From assembly GCF_014640615.1 (NCBI RefSeq), contig NZ_BMHH01000009.1:62001-126000 (forward strand): 64,000 bases of DNA, written 5' to 3'. Each line of letters begins with the position of its first letter. The stretch's first letter is position 1. This document shows positions 43,470 to 52,951 of the stretch, piece by piece. This DNA comes from Paramesorhizobium endophyticum. GTDB taxonomy: Bacteria > Pseudomonadota > Alphaproteobacteria > Rhizobiales > Rhizobiaceae. A program made the translations under genes and the position numbers. A model generated the notes under the pieces. It saw only the letters and a list, made by a program, of their open reading frames with translations. It did no database searches and had not been told where the DNA came from.

Positions 43470-44786
43470 ATGAAGAGAGTGATCCGGACGTTTTTCTCAG
43501 CCCTCGCCATGTTCGTTGCGGCGAATACGGCGGGTATCGGCCCTGCCGAGGCCGTCGTGGAGATTGATATCAATAAGGGCAATGTCGAGCCGCTGCCGAT
43601 CGCGATTACCGATTTCCTGTCGGCTGACCAGATGGGCGCGAAAGTCTCCTCCATCATCGCAGCCGACCTGGAGCGCTCCGGCCTGTTCGCGCCGATCAAC
43701 AAGGGCGCGTTCATCGAGAAGATTTCCAACCCCGACGCCGCGCCGCGCTTCGAGGACTGGAAGGTGATCAACGCGCAGGCTCTGATCACGGGCCGCGTCA
43801 CCAAGGAGGCGGACGGGCGGCTCAAGGCCGAGTTTCGCCTGTGGGACACCTTTGCTGGGCAGCAACTCGCCGGGCAGCAATTCTATACCGCGCCCGAGAA
43901 CTGGCGGCGCATCGCCCATATCATCGCCGACGCCATCTATGAGCGTCTGACTGGCGAGAAGGGCTATTTCGACACGCGCATCGTGTTCATCGATGAGTCG
44001 GGTTCGGCGCAGCAGCGCGTCAAGCGCCTCGCCATCATGGACCAGGACGGCGCGAACACGATCTATCTCTCCGACGGGCGCGACCTGGTGCTGACTCCGC
44101 GCTTCTCGCCCAACCGGCAGGAGATCACCTATATGTCGTTCGCGGGCGGCCGGCCGCGCGTCTATCTGCTGCAGCTCGATACCGGGCAGCGCGAGGTCGT
44201 CGGCAATTTCCCCGGCATGACCATCGCGCCGCGCTTCTCGCCCGATGGGCAGAAGGTGATCATGAGCCTGCTGCAGGATGATGGCAGCGCCAATGTCTAC
44301 ACCATGGACCTGCGCAGCCGCACGACGACGCGTCTCACCAGCTCGACGGCCATCGACACCGGCGCCTCCTATTCGCCGGATGGGTCGCAGATCGTCTTCA
44401 CATCGGACCGCGGCGGGCGTCCGCAGATCTATGTGATGGGCGCGGATGGTTCCAATCCGCGCCGCATCTCGTTCGGCGACGGCAGCTATTCGACGCCGGT
44501 CTGGTCGCCGCGCGGTGACCTGATCGCCTTCACCAAGCAGTCGGGCGGGCAGTTCTCCATCGGCGTGATGAAGACCGACGGCTCGGGCGAGCGCCTGCTC
44601 ACCACCGGCTTCCACAATGAGGGGCCGACCTGGGCGCCGAACGGCCGTGTGCTGATGTTCTTCCGCAAGAACGCTGGCTCCGGCGGTCCGAAGCTCTTCA
44701 CCATCGACGTCACGGGGCGCAACGAGCGGCAGATCCAGACGCCGAACTTCGCCTCGGATCCGGCTTGGTCGCCCCTGCTCGATTGA
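43470..44786 (+). CDS. tolB: Tol-Pal periplasmic beta-propeller TolB
   Basis: A 438-residue periplasmic protein with a signal peptide ([20 protein letters not shown], cut near AEA). The N-terminal domain contains [20 protein letters not shown]. Six WD40-like propeller blades follow, with repeats such as [39 protein letters not shown] and [20 protein letters not shown]. It binds Pal and TolA. The conserved N-terminus fixes the start at 43470; the frame is open to 43416. Confidence 0.96.
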   Translation: MKRVIRTFFSALAMFVAANTAGIGPAEAVVEIDINKGNVEPLPIAITDFLSADQMGAKVSSIIAADLERSGLFAPINKGAFIEKISNPDAAPRFEDWKVINAQALITGRVTKEADGRLKAEFRLWDTFAGQQLAGQQFYTAPENWRRIAHIIADAIYERLTGEKGYFDTRIVFIDESGSAQQRVKRLAIMDQDGANTIYLSDGRDLVLTPRFSPNRQEITYMSFAGGRPRVYLLQLDTGQREVVGNFPGMTIAPRFSPDGQKVIMSLLQDDGSANVYTMDLRSRTTTRLTSSTAIDTGASYSPDGSQIVFTSDRGGRPQIYVMGADGSNPRRISFGDGSYSTPVWSPRGDLIAFTKQSGGQFSIGVMKTDGSGERLLTTGFHNEGPTWAPNGRVLMFFRKNAGSGGPKLFTIDVTGRNERQIQTPNFASDPAWSPLLD

Positions 44787-45001
44787 GCTAAAGAAGGAAG
44801 GGATGCGACAATCTGGCGGGACGATGGCGATTTGAGGCCGTCATTCCGCCGCATTGTCACTTAAATGTGCGAGCAAACAGCCCTCGGGGACGGGGCAACG
44901 CGCAAGAAAATATTAACCATAATTCTTGAGCGCGCCTTAACCTCGATATGGTTACTCATTGTTCACTGCAACAGTTCAAATTACCTAAGGAGCCCCGGCC
45001 C

Positions 45002-45520
45002 ATGCGCCGTATCCAGTCGATTGCACGCAGCCCGATTGCTGTCGCCCTTTTCATGTCGCTTGCCGTTGCCGGATGCGCCTCCAAGAAGAACCTGCCCAAC
45101 AATGCCGGTGATCTTGGGCTGGGTGCGGGGGCGGGAGCAAACGGAGCGGTTCCGGGTTCGTCGCAGGACTTCACGGTCAATGTTGGCGACCGTATCTTCT
45201 TCGACCTCGACTCTTCGCTGATCCGCGCCGACGCGCAGCAGACGCTCGCCAAGCAGGCGCAGTGGCTGCAGCGTTATCCGCAATATTCGATCACCATCGA
45301 AGGCCATGCGGACGAACGCGGCACGCGCGAATACAACCTCGCGCTCGGCCAGCGTCGCGCCGCCGCCACCCGCGACTTCCTCGCCTCGCGCGGCATTCCG
45401 GCCAGCCGGATGCGCACGATCTCCTACGGCAACGAACGCCCGGTCGCGGTCTGCGACGCCGACTCGTGCTGGTCGCAGAACCGCCGCGCGGTCACTGTCC
45501 TCAACGGCGCCGGCAGCTAA
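45002..45520 (+). CDS. pal: Peptidoglycan-associated lipoprotein Pal
   Basis: A 172-residue outer-membrane lipoprotein. The signal peptide ends with the lipobox LAVAGC (Cys25 region). The OmpA-like domain is complete: FFDLDSSLIRADAQQTLAKQ, YSITIEGHADERGTREYNLA and SYGNERPVAVCDADSCWSQN. It anchors the outer membrane to peptidoglycan and is pulled by TolA/TolB. The start at 45002 follows TAAGGAGCCCCGGCCC. TTAACC half-sites lie upstream, but no full CtrA box. A terminator follows. Confidence 0.97.
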   Translation: MRRIQSIARSPIAVALFMSLAVAGCASKKNLPNNAGDLGLGAGAGANGAVPGSSQDFTVNVGDRIFFDLDSSLIRADAQQTLAKQAQWLQRYPQYSITIEGHADERGTREYNLALGQRRAAATRDFLASRGIPASRMRTISYGNERPVAVCDADSCWSQNRRAVTVLNGAGS

Positions 45521-45573
45521 GATTGCGTTTGCGCGTGAAGCGCGATTGCAAAAACGCCACACGGAATGAAGGA

Positions 45574-45606
45574 AAAGCGGCCAGGCGGCCGCTTTTTCGT
45601 TTTAAA
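45574..45606 (+). terminator. Rho-independent terminator of pal
   Basis: AAAGCGGCC, 4-nt loop, GGCCGCTTTTTCGTTTT. It lies 53 bp past the pal stop, so cpoB needs its own promoter or read-through. Confidence 0.85.
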
Positions 45607-45759
45607 CAAATTTTGGCCGAACTTGCTTGCCTCCTGTAGGGTACGGATTGATAAAGAGCCGGGCCTGCGAGGCTGTGTTTTAGCCGCATGATCTTGTCCT
45701 GATCTGTGCAATGTTCGGGATCATGCTTAGGGATAGGGGTACCGAAGGGGCAAAGTGGA

Positions 45760-46704
45760 ATGAATGGATCGCTGAAAAAACTGATACTGGGCATGGCGCT
45801 TCTGCCGCTGCTTGCCGGGCAGGTGTTCGCGCAGGTGGCTGACCCGCGCGTGAGCCAGCTCGAGGAGCAGGTGCGCAACCTCACCGGCAAGATCGAGGAG
45901 CTGAACTTCCAGATCCTCCAGATGCAGGAGCAGATGCGCAAGGGGCAGGAAGACAATGAGTTCCGCTTCCAGGAACTCGAAAAGAACAAGCGCTCGGATG
46001 CGGGCGGTCGCCAGGACAGGGCGGTCGCGTCCGCTTCCCACGCGGCGAAGGGTGGGGCATCGGGAGATGCCTCTTCCACCGCTCTTGCTTCTCCATCCGC
46101 TTCGGGTGCTGCCGCTTCCGGTGTCGCCGATTCCATTGCCATTGATCCGCAAGGCGCATCGGACGGCCGGGGTGTTCCGCCCCGCGCGCTCGGCACGATC
46201 CGCTTCGACGCCAATGGCAATGTAATCGGCGAGACGCTGGATGAGGCGGCGACGAAAGGCAGCGGCCCGGCTCCCTCGGTGCCGGCGGGCGGCAACACGA
46301 TCGCCTCGCTGCCGGAAACGGACAATCCGAACGAGCTTTATAAATTCGCCTACCAGAACATCCTGTCGGGCGACTACCGCGCGGCGGAAAAAGGATTCCG
46401 GGAGCATATCAAGCGCTATCCCGCCGACCCGATGACAGCGGATGCGCGGTTCTGGCTGGGCGAATCGCTCTACGGGCAGGAGCGCTATCCGGAAGCCGCG
46501 ACCGTGTTCATCGATACGCAGCGCGATTATCCGCAGTCCAAGCGCGGCGCGGAAAACCTCTTGAAGCTCGGCATGACGCTGGTGAAGATGAAGGACCATG
46601 AGGTCGCCTGCGCCACCTTCGCCGAAGTGCCGGTGCGCTATCCGGGGGCGTCGCAGGCGGTGTTGAACCGGGTGACGGAAGAGCGTGCCAAGAACCGCTG
46701 CTGA
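45760..46704 (+). CDS. cpoB: Cell division coordinator CpoB (YbgF)
   Basis: A 314-residue periplasmic protein. The signal peptide is LILGMALLPLLAGQVFAQVA. A trimerising coiled coil (residues about 28-85; VSQLEEQVRNLTGKIEELNF) is followed by a Ser/Ala-rich linker and C-terminal TPR repeats (LYKFAYQNILSGDYRAAEKG, FWLGESLYGQERYPEAATVF). CpoB links Tol-Pal constriction to septal peptidoglycan synthesis. It overlaps the tilS start by 20 bp. Confidence 0.93.
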   Translation: MNGSLKKLILGMALLPLLAGQVFAQVADPRVSQLEEQVRNLTGKIEELNFQILQMQEQMRKGQEDNEFRFQELEKNKRSDAGGRQDRAVASASHAAKGGASGDASSTALASPSASGAAASGVADSIAIDPQGASDGRGVPPRALGTIRFDANGNVIGETLDEAATKGSGPAPSVPAGGNTIASLPETDNPNELYKFAYQNILSGDYRAAEKGFREHIKRYPADPMTADARFWLGESLYGQERYPEAATVFIDTQRDYPQSKRGAENLLKLGMTLVKMKDHEVACATFAEVPVRYPGASQAVLNRVTEERAKNRC

Positions 46705-48106
46705 CCTCGATCCATCTGCTATCTTCTCGCGGTTCGATTTCGGTGGCGAGCAGGCGGTCGTGGCGGCGGTATCTGGCGGCGGGGATTCGCTGGCGCTGCT
46801 CATTCTCCTCAGGGATTATTTTTCGACGCGCGAGGTCGCGCCGAGGCTGATCGCGGTGACTGTCGATCACGGCCTCAGGCCCGAATCGGCTGATGAGGCG
46901 AGGGCGGTCGCGCGGCTATGCCGGGAGCATGGCATCGAGCATCGAATTATGCGGTGGGAAGGCGAGAAGCCCGGCACCGGCATTCCGGCTGCTGCCCGCG
47001 AGGCGCGCTACCGGCTTCTGACCGAAGCGGCAGGGGAGGCAGGTGCGCGGATCATCTTCACGGGGCATACGCGGGACGACCAGATCGAGACGTTTCTCAT
47101 GCGCGAAGTGCGGGGGGAGGGGCGCGGGCTCGCCGGGATGGCCAGCGTTACGTTGCTCGGTGGGCAGTTCTGGCTGGTGCGGCCTTTGCTGAATGTGGGC
47201 AGGCAGGATTTGCGTGATTTTCTGAACAAGCGGCAAATCGAGTGGTTCGACGATCCGACCAATGAGAATCCGGCATTCGAGCGCCCAAGGGTTCGGGCGG
47301 CTAGAGGGGCCAATCCCTCCCTTCACGCTCGCCCTTCGAGGCTCGCTGCGCGAGCACCTCAGAGTAAGGGCGCTAGGCACGAAGAAAATGAGGCGCTTCT
47401 GAACAAGATCGCTTCAATGGCAGCAACGCGGCAGGCGGAAGGCAAGGCGGTTGCCGGTTTTCTCGCTGGAAGCGTCTCCATCGAGGCGGGCGACGTGGCG
47501 AGTATCGAAGCGGAGGCGTTGGCGGGGGCGGGACAAGATGTCGCTGCGCTGGCGCTGAGTGTTATCGTAGCAGCTATCGGCGGGCGCAGCTTCCTGTCTG
47601 GCGTGGCGGAGCGGGAGCGTCTTCACCTGCATCTCAAAGGCCAAGGACCGGCCAGACTGGCGCTCAGCCGCACCGTCATCCAGCGTGGCGCGCGGCGGCA
47701 TCTGATCTGGCGCGAGGCGCGCGGGTTGCCGGGACTGGACCTCAAGCCGGGAGAGCGCGGCATTTGGGACGGACGGTTTGAGGTAGCCAATCATCTGCCC
47801 GACGGCGAAATCTTACGGATCGCGCCGCCATCCGCCGCCGAGTATGAGCAATTCAGCCGGGAGAAAGGTATCGAGCGGGAAAAATTTCGTCGTGCCGCTG
47901 TTTTGGCGGGCCCTGCTGTCTATATGAGGGGCAGGCTTATGGATATTCCGGCCCTCAGCGGTGGACGCTTCCTGCCCGAGGGGGTTGCGTTGAAGCGTCG
48001 CATCGCCCTCTACGACCATTTTTTGCCGGGGCACGATATCATGCTCGCCAATGCGGTCCGGCGCCTGTTCGGATTGGCGGATTATCCTGCGCCTCCGCTA
48101 TTTTAG
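46685..48106 (+). CDS. tilS: tRNA(Ile)-lysidine synthase TilS (with in-frame repeat insertion)
   Basis: A 473-residue ATP-dependent enzyme that converts C34 of tRNA-Ile(CAU) to lysidine. The PP-loop is VVAAVSGGGDSLALLILLRD (residues 30-35 SGGGDS). Other blocks are AVTVDHGLRPESADEARAVA, ARIIFTGHTRDDQIETFLMR and KRQIEWFDDPTNENPAFERP. It starts with GTG at 46685 within the cpoB end. Directly after PRVRAA, about 22 codons derive from a family D palindromic repeat (nt about 47318-47376), giving ARPSRLAARAPQSKGARHEE before the normal NEALLNKIASMA. The frame stays open. Confidence 0.92.
   Translation: MPRTAADLDPSAIFSRFDFGGEQAVVAAVSGGGDSLALLILLRDYFSTREVAPRLIAVTVDHGLRPESADEARAVARLCREHGIEHRIMRWEGEKPGTGIPAAAREARYRLLTEAAGEAGARIIFTGHTRDDQIETFLMREVRGEGRGLAGMASVTLLGGQFWLVRPLLNVGRQDLRDFLNKRQIEWFDDPTNENPAFERPRVRAARGANPSLHARPSRLAARAPQSKGARHEENEALLNKIASMAATRQAEGKAVAGFLAGSVSIEAGDVASIEAEALAGAGQDVAALALSVIVAAIGGRSFLSGVAERERLHLHLKGQGPARLALSRTVIQRGARRHLIWREARGLPGLDLKPGERGIWDGRFEVANHLPDGEILRIAPPSAAEYEQFSREKGIEREKFRRAAVLAGPAVYMRGRLMDIPALSGGRFLPEGVALKRRIALYDHFLPGHDIMLANAVRRLFGLADYPAPPLF
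47318..47376. repeat. Family D palindromic repeat inside tilS
   Basis: CCTTCACGCTCGCCCTTCGA followed by GGCTCGCTGCGCGAGCACCT matches, almost base for base, the inverse of the intergenic element at about 25058-25116 and the one at 61048. It keeps the tilS frame and shows a few changes (for example CAGAGTAAGGG for CAGGATGAGGG), as expected after selection. Confidence 0.8.
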
Positions 48107-48297
48107 CCGCATTTGTGCGATGCCAAGGTCGGCCCGGCTGGAAAATGCTCCCCTGCGCACCGCGTTTGTAAACCAGTGCTATAAGATTTGATGCTACGCT
48201 TCATGCTTGCCTTGGCAAGGCCTCGCTTCGAACCTATGTTAGTTCAAAATCGCCGTTCCCGGGTTTGGGGCGGAAGTGTTGACCGATTGGACCCGTT

Positions 48298-50238
48298 ATG
48301 AATCCCAACTATCGCAACTTCGCCCTGTGGGCGATTATTGCCCTACTCCTGATCGCGCTGTTCAACCTGTTCCAGAGTCCGACGCAGCGCACGGCGTCGC
48401 GCGAGATTCCCTATTCGCAGTTCATCAGCGATGTTTCGGGCGGCCGGGTCAAATCGGTCACGATCACGGGTGAGCGGATCACGGGCACCTATTCGGACAG
48501 CGGCTCGTCCTTCCAGACCTACTCTCCGGGCGATAACGAGCTTGTCTCTCGTCTTGAAGCCAAGGGCGTGGCGATCTCCGCTCGGCCTGAGACCGATGGC
48601 TCCAGTTCCCTTGTCGGTATCCTGCTTTCCTGGCTGCCGATGATCCTGATTCTCGGCGTGTGGATTTTCTTCATGCGCCAGATGCAGGGCGGCTCGCGCG
48701 GGGCGATGGGCTTTGGCAAGTCGAAGGCCAAGCTTTTGACCGAAGCGCATGGCCGCGTCACCTTCCAGGATGTGGCGGGCGTGGACGAGGCCAAGGAAGA
48801 TCTCGAGGAGATCGTCGAATTCCTCCGCGATCCGCAGAAGTTCCAGCGCCTGGGCGGTCGGATTCCGCGCGGCGTGCTGCTCGTCGGCCCTCCGGGAACA
48901 GGTAAGACGCTGCTGGCGCGCGCCATTGCCGGCGAAGCGAATGTGCCGTTCTTCACCATCTCGGGTTCGGATTTCGTGGAAATGTTCGTCGGTGTCGGCG
49001 CGAGCCGTGTCCGCGATATGTTCGAGCAAGCCAAGAAGAACGCGCCCTGCATCATCTTCATCGATGAAATCGACGCGGTGGGCCGTCATCGCGGCGCCGG
49101 TCTGGGCGGCGGCAATGACGAGCGCGAGCAGACGCTGAACCAGCTGCTGGTCGAAATGGACGGCTTCGAGGCCAATGAAGGCATCATCTTGATCGCCGCG
49201 ACCAACCGCCCTGATGTGCTCGACCCGGCGCTGCTGCGTCCCGGCCGTTTCGACCGTCAGGTTGTCGTGCCCAATCCGGATGTGGCGGGCCGCGAGAAGA
49301 TCCTGAAGGTGCATGTGCGCAATGTGCCGCTGGCCCCCAATGTGGACCTTAAGGTGCTGGCGCGCGGTACGCCCGGCTTCTCCGGCGCTGACCTGATGAA
49401 CCTCGTCAACGAGGCGGCGCTGATGGCGGCGCGGCGCAACAAGCGCCTCGTCACCATGCTCGAATTCGAGGACGCCAAGGACAAGGTGATGATGGGTGCG
49501 GAGCGCCGCTCCAGCGCCATGACGCAGGAAGAAAAGGCACTGACCGCCTATCACGAGGCCGGCCATGCGGTCGTCGCCATGAACGTGGCGATGGCCGACC
49601 CGGTGCACAAGGCGACCATTATTCCGCGTGGCCGTGCGCTCGGCATGGTGATGCAGCTGCCGGAAGGCGACAAATATTCGATGAGTTACAAGTGGATGGT
49701 GTCCCGGCTCGCGATCATGATGGGCGGCCGTGTTGCCGAGGAATTGAAGTTCGGCAAGGAGAACATCACCTCTGGCGCTTCGTCCGATATCGAACAGGCG
49801 ACCAAGCTCGCCCGCGCCATGGTGACGCGCTGGGGCTTCTCCGACAAGCTGGGCCAGGTGGCCTATGGCGAGAATCAGGAGGAAGTCTTCCTGGGCCATT
49901 CCGTCGCCCGCCAGCAGAATGTTTCGGAGGAAACCGCGCAGCTGATCGACGCGGAAGTGCGGCAGCTGATTGACAATGCTTACACCGAGGCCCGCTCGAT
50001 CCTGACCAAGAAGAAAAAGGACTGGATCGCCATCGCCGAGGGGCTGCTCGAATATGAGACGCTGTCGGGCGAAGAACTGAAGGCGATCTGCGCCGGGCAG
50101 AAGCCGGCCCGTGACCTCGGCGACGACACGCCGCCGTCGCGCGGGTCGAGCGTGCCGAAGGCTGGCGGCACCACGCGCAAGCGCAAGACCCCGGGCAACG
50201 AGCCTGACACGGGCATGGAGCCGCAGCCGCAATCCTGA
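48298..50238 (+). CDS. ftsH: ATP-dependent zinc metalloprotease FtsH
   Basis: A 646-residue inner-membrane AAA+ protease. Two membrane helices flank a small periplasmic domain ([28 protein letters not shown]-type helix near residue 105-125). ATPase motifs are [20 protein letters not shown] near 197 and [15 protein letters not shown]. The protease zinc site is [14 protein letters not shown] (HEAGH near residue 419). It degrades membrane proteins and regulators such as sigma-32 and LpxC in E. coli. The start at 48298 is conserved. It lies 191 bp after tilS and is followed by a terminator. Confidence 0.98.
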   Translation: MNPNYRNFALWAIIALLLIALFNLFQSPTQRTASREIPYSQFISDVSGGRVKSVTITGERITGTYSDSGSSFQTYSPGDNELVSRLEAKGVAISARPETDGSSSLVGILLSWLPMILILGVWIFFMRQMQGGSRGAMGFGKSKAKLLTEAHGRVTFQDVAGVDEAKEDLEEIVEFLRDPQKFQRLGGRIPRGVLLVGPPGTGKTLLARAIAGEANVPFFTISGSDFVEMFVGVGASRVRDMFEQAKKNAPCIIFIDEIDAVGRHRGAGLGGGNDEREQTLNQLLVEMDGFEANEGIILIAATNRPDVLDPALLRPGRFDRQVVVPNPDVAGREKILKVHVRNVPLAPNVDLKVLARGTPGFSGADLMNLVNEAALMAARRNKRLVTMLEFEDAKDKVMMGAERRSSAMTQEEKALTAYHEAGHAVVAMNVAMADPVHKATIIPRGRALGMVMQLPEGDKYSMSYKWMVSRLAIMMGGRVAEELKFGKENITSGASSDIEQATKLARAMVTRWGFSDKLGQVAYGENQEEVFLGHSVARQQNVSEETAQLIDAEVRQLIDNAYTEARSILTKKKKDWIAIAEGLLEYETLSGEELKAICAGQKPARDLGDDTPPSRGSSVPKAGGTTRKRKTPGNEPDTGMEPQPQS

Positions 50239-50261
50239 CGCGCGATATTTCAGACCATCAA

Positions 50262-50292
50262 AAACAGCCGGGCAATGCCCGGCTGTTTCATT
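50262..50292 (+). terminator. Rho-independent terminator of ftsH
   Basis: A perfect 12-bp stem AAACAGCCGGGC/GCCCGGCTGTTT with a 3-nt loop, then CATTT, 23 bp past the ftsH stop. Confidence 0.85.
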
Positions 50293-50454
50293 TGTATATG
50301 CAAAGTGAGTGAGAAAATCGCGCCATGTCTTCGTTTGCCTCTTTTTCACCCCTCGACGTTATTATGTGCCTACCCGTGTGAGTGGAATTGCGTGATCCCG
50401 CTGTTTTTGCGATAAAAGGAAAATAGTCGGGGTCCGTTTAGATAAGGCGTGGTT

Positions 50455-51807
50455 ATGAATCGGAAATACTTCGGAACGGACGGTATTCGCGGAAGAGCCA
50501 ATAGCTTTCCCATGACGCCTGACATCGCCATGAAGGTCGGCATGGCCGTCGGTCTCCTCTTTCGCGAGACAGGCCAGGGCAAGCGCGTGGTGATCGGCAA
50601 AGATACCCGTCGTTCTGGCTATATGCTGGAGAATGCGCTGGTCGCAGGCTTTACGGCGACCGGCATGGACGTGTTCCTGCTCGGCCCCATTCCCACGCCG
50701 GCGGTGGCGATGCTCTGCCGCTCGCTTCGCGCCGATATCGGCGTGATGATCTCCGCCTCGCACAATCCTTATTACGACAACGGCATCAAGCTGTTCGGGC
50801 CCGACGGCTTCAAGCTTTCCGATGAGCTGGAACTCCAGATCGAGAAGCTGATCGAGGAGGATATGTACGCCAAGCTCGCCGGCAATGGCGATATCGGGCG
50901 GGCGAAGCGCGTCGAGGGCGATATTTACCGCTATACCGAGTTTGCCAAGCGTACGCTGCCGCGCAATCTTTCGCTCGCGGGTCTGCGCATCGTCGTCGAT
51001 TGCGCCAATGGCGCGGCTTACAAGGTGGCCCCTTCAGCGCTTTGGGAACTTGGCGCGGAAGTGGTGACGATCAACAACGAGCCGAACGGCGTCAACATCA
51101 ACGAGGATTGCGGCTCGACGCATCCTATCGGCCTTATCAAGAAGGTGCATGAAGTCCGGGCCGATCTGGGCATTGCGCTCGACGGCGACGCCGACCGCGT
51201 GCTGATGGTGGACGAGGGCGGCAATGTCATCGATGGCGACCAGTTGATGGCGGTCATCGCCGAAACCTGGGCGAAAACAAACCGGCTGACCGGTAACGGC
51301 ATCGTCGCCACCGTCATGTCCAATCTGGGCCTTGAACGTTTCCTTGCGGACATGGGCCTGTCGCTGGCGCGCACCAAGGTGGGCGACCGCTATGTGGTCG
51401 AGCATATGCGCGAGCATGGCTTCAATGTCGGCGGCGAGCAGTCCGGCCATATCGTGCTTTCCGATTTCTCGACCACCGGCGACGGGCTCGTTTCGGCCTT
51501 GCAGATTCTCGCCGTCATGCAGGACCAGCAGAAGCCGCTGAGCGAGGTTTGCCGCAAATTCGAACCGGTGCCGCAACTTCTGAAGAATGTGCGCACCAAG
51601 GGTGGCAAGCCGCTGGAAGACATCACCGTGAAAAGCGCCATCGAGGACGCGCGCGACCGCCTGGGTAATGGAGGCCGTCTGGTCATCCGTCCCTCGGGCA
51701 CCGAGCCCCTTATCCGCGTCATGGCGGAAGGCGACGACCGCATACTGGTCGAGACGGTGGTGAACGACATCGTCAATGTGATATCGGGCATACGCACTGC
51801 TGCCTGA
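50455..51807 (+). CDS. glmM: Phosphoglucosamine mutase
   Basis: A 450-residue cytosolic enzyme that interconverts glucosamine 6- and 1-phosphate for peptidoglycan and LPS synthesis. The active-site phosphoserine motif is [16 protein letters not shown] (Ser102). The metal loop is [16 protein letters not shown], the sugar loop [13 protein letters not shown] and the phosphate loop [15 protein letters not shown]. It starts at ATG 50455 with AAGGCGTGGTT upstream; a GTG two codons earlier is also possible. The ftsH-glmM order is common in proteobacteria. Confidence 0.97.
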   Translation: MNRKYFGTDGIRGRANSFPMTPDIAMKVGMAVGLLFRETGQGKRVVIGKDTRRSGYMLENALVAGFTATGMDVFLLGPIPTPAVAMLCRSLRADIGVMISASHNPYYDNGIKLFGPDGFKLSDELELQIEKLIEEDMYAKLAGNGDIGRAKRVEGDIYRYTEFAKRTLPRNLSLAGLRIVVDCANGAAYKVAPSALWELGAEVVTINNEPNGVNINEDCGSTHPIGLIKKVHEVRADLGIALDGDADRVLMVDEGGNVIDGDQLMAVIAETWAKTNRLTGNGIVATVMSNLGLERFLADMGLSLARTKVGDRYVVEHMREHGFNVGGEQSGHIVLSDFSTTGDGLVSALQILAVMQDQQKPLSEVCRKFEPVPQLLKNVRTKGGKPLEDITVKSAIEDARDRLGNGGRLVIRPSGTEPLIRVMAEGDDRILVETVVNDIVNVISGIRTAA

Positions 51808-51895
51808 AATATAAGGGGGTAGGGGAATATGTCTTGCTTTGCCTATGGTTTGTCCATTGGCTTACTCCCTTAAGCAAAATGGTGAAGAAACAGGG

Positions 51896-51910
51896 TTAAG
51901 CACGGCTTAA
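51896..51910. promoter_or_regulatory. CtrA-type box upstream of the first Omp gene
   Basis: TTAAGCACGGCTTAA, exact TTAA-N7-TTAA and also a near-perfect dyad (GGTTAAGC...GCTTAACC). It lies 88 bp before the start codon at 51999. Confidence 0.6.
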
Positions 51911-51998
51911 CCTTTCCCGTCTATTTTTCCCGATCGAAGTCAGTGGGAATCCGGCGCGAGAACCCAAGCGCCGGCACGTCGGGATGGGAAAAGCCACC

Positions 51999-52808
51999 AT
52001 GCAGCATCATTTCAAAAACATCATCGCCGGTGCGGTTATGCTCGCCGCCGCCGGCGTCACGCATTCCGCGCTTGCGGCGGATCTGTCGCCGCCGATGGAG
52101 GCGCCATCCGTTCCGGAAGTGGTGCCGCCCGCGGTCGGCGGCTGGTATCTGCGCGGCGATATCGGTTACTCCTGGTCCAAGTTCCGCGAGACGACCTATG
52201 ACGTTCCCAACAATAATGGTTGCGGCACGTGCGGCTCATTCATCGAGAAATCGCTCGACGGCGACCTGAAGGGCTCGTTCCTTGCCGGTGCGGGTATCGG
52301 CTATCAGATAACGGATTATTTCCGCACCGATCTGACCGCCGATTATATGTTTCGGTCGAAATTCGAGGGCGGTTCGTGCTCTCCCGCTGGATGTTCCGAC
52401 GATCGCACGAAGATGAGCGCGCTGTCGATTCTCGCCAATGCCTATGTGGATCTGGGGAACTTCAACGGCTTCACGCCCTATGTCGGCGCGGGTATCGGCG
52501 GCACGCGCGTGAAATGGGATGATCTGGTGGATCACAAGAACGGAACCACGCAGGAAGGCGCAGCGAACTGGCGCTTCACCTATGCGCTCATGGCGGGTGT
52601 CGCGTTCGACCTGACGCACAATCTGAAGCTCGATGCCGGATACCGCTACCGCCATGTCAATGGCGGCAAGATGTTCGACGGCGGCCAATGGATCGGCGAT
52701 GGACATGATGACGGCATGAACATCCATGATGTCCGTGTCGGCCTGCGCTATCAGTTCGGCGCCCCGTCTGTCGCTTATGCGCCGGAGCCGCTGCCCGTTT
52801 ACAAGTAA
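51999..52808 (+). CDS. Outer-membrane beta-barrel protein (porin family, Omp25/31-like)
   Basis: A 269-residue outer-membrane protein. The signal peptide is NIIAGAVMLAAAGVTHSALA. The mature N-terminus is Pro-rich (ADLSPPMEAPSVPEVVPPAV) and leads into a barrel starting GWYLRGDIGYSWSKF. Alternating strands follow, such as GFTPYVGAGIGGTRVKWDDL and NLKLDAGYRYRHVNGGKMFD, and end in VRVGLRYQFG with a short tail YAPEPLPVYK. The terminal strand is thus not at the very C-terminus. It is a tandem paralogue of the next gene. The start at 51999 gives a normal signal peptide; the frame opens at 51984. Confidence 0.88.
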   Translation: MQHHFKNIIAGAVMLAAAGVTHSALAADLSPPMEAPSVPEVVPPAVGGWYLRGDIGYSWSKFRETTYDVPNNNGCGTCGSFIEKSLDGDLKGSFLAGAGIGYQITDYFRTDLTADYMFRSKFEGGSCSPAGCSDDRTKMSALSILANAYVDLGNFNGFTPYVGAGIGGTRVKWDDLVDHKNGTTQEGAANWRFTYALMAGVAFDLTHNLKLDAGYRYRHVNGGKMFDGGQWIGDGHDDGMNIHDVRVGLRYQFGAPSVAYAPEPLPVYK

Positions 52809-52828
52809 GCCTGGCTCACTGCCTCGAG

Positions 52829-52854
52829 AAGCCCGGTTTTGGCCGGGCTTTTTC
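52829..52854 (+). terminator. Rho-independent terminator of the first Omp gene
   Basis: AAGCCCGG, TTTTGG loop, CCGGGCTTTTTCG, 20 bp past the stop. Confidence 0.88.
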
Positions 52855-52868
52855 GCGGGTGCGCATGC

Positions 52869-52883
52869 TTAACGGCTGCTTAA
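52869..52883. promoter_or_regulatory. CtrA-type box upstream of the second Omp gene
   Basis: TTAACGGCTGCTTAA, exact TTAA-N7-TTAA, 68 bp before the start codon at 52952. Another TTAA lies 9 nt further downstream (GGTTAATG). Confidence 0.6.
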
Positions 52884-52951
52884 GAATTTTGGTTAATGAT
52901 CGAGAAACGTAACGGCGGAACCATATCTGCCGCTTCCCTTGGGGGATTCGC

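Noticed and set aside
43497-44615. Long antisense ORFs inside tolB, and similar long shadows in serC, serA, ftsH, fba, pgk and purA
   Set aside because: High-GC genes with strong third-position bias produce long open frames on the opposite strand. These lack ribosome sites and family motifs, and the sense genes are unmistakable.
44915-44955. CtrA box upstream of pal
   Set aside because: Only isolated TTAACC half-sites occur (ATTAACCATAATTC, CTTAACCTCGATATG). Neither has a second TTAA at the 7-nt spacing.
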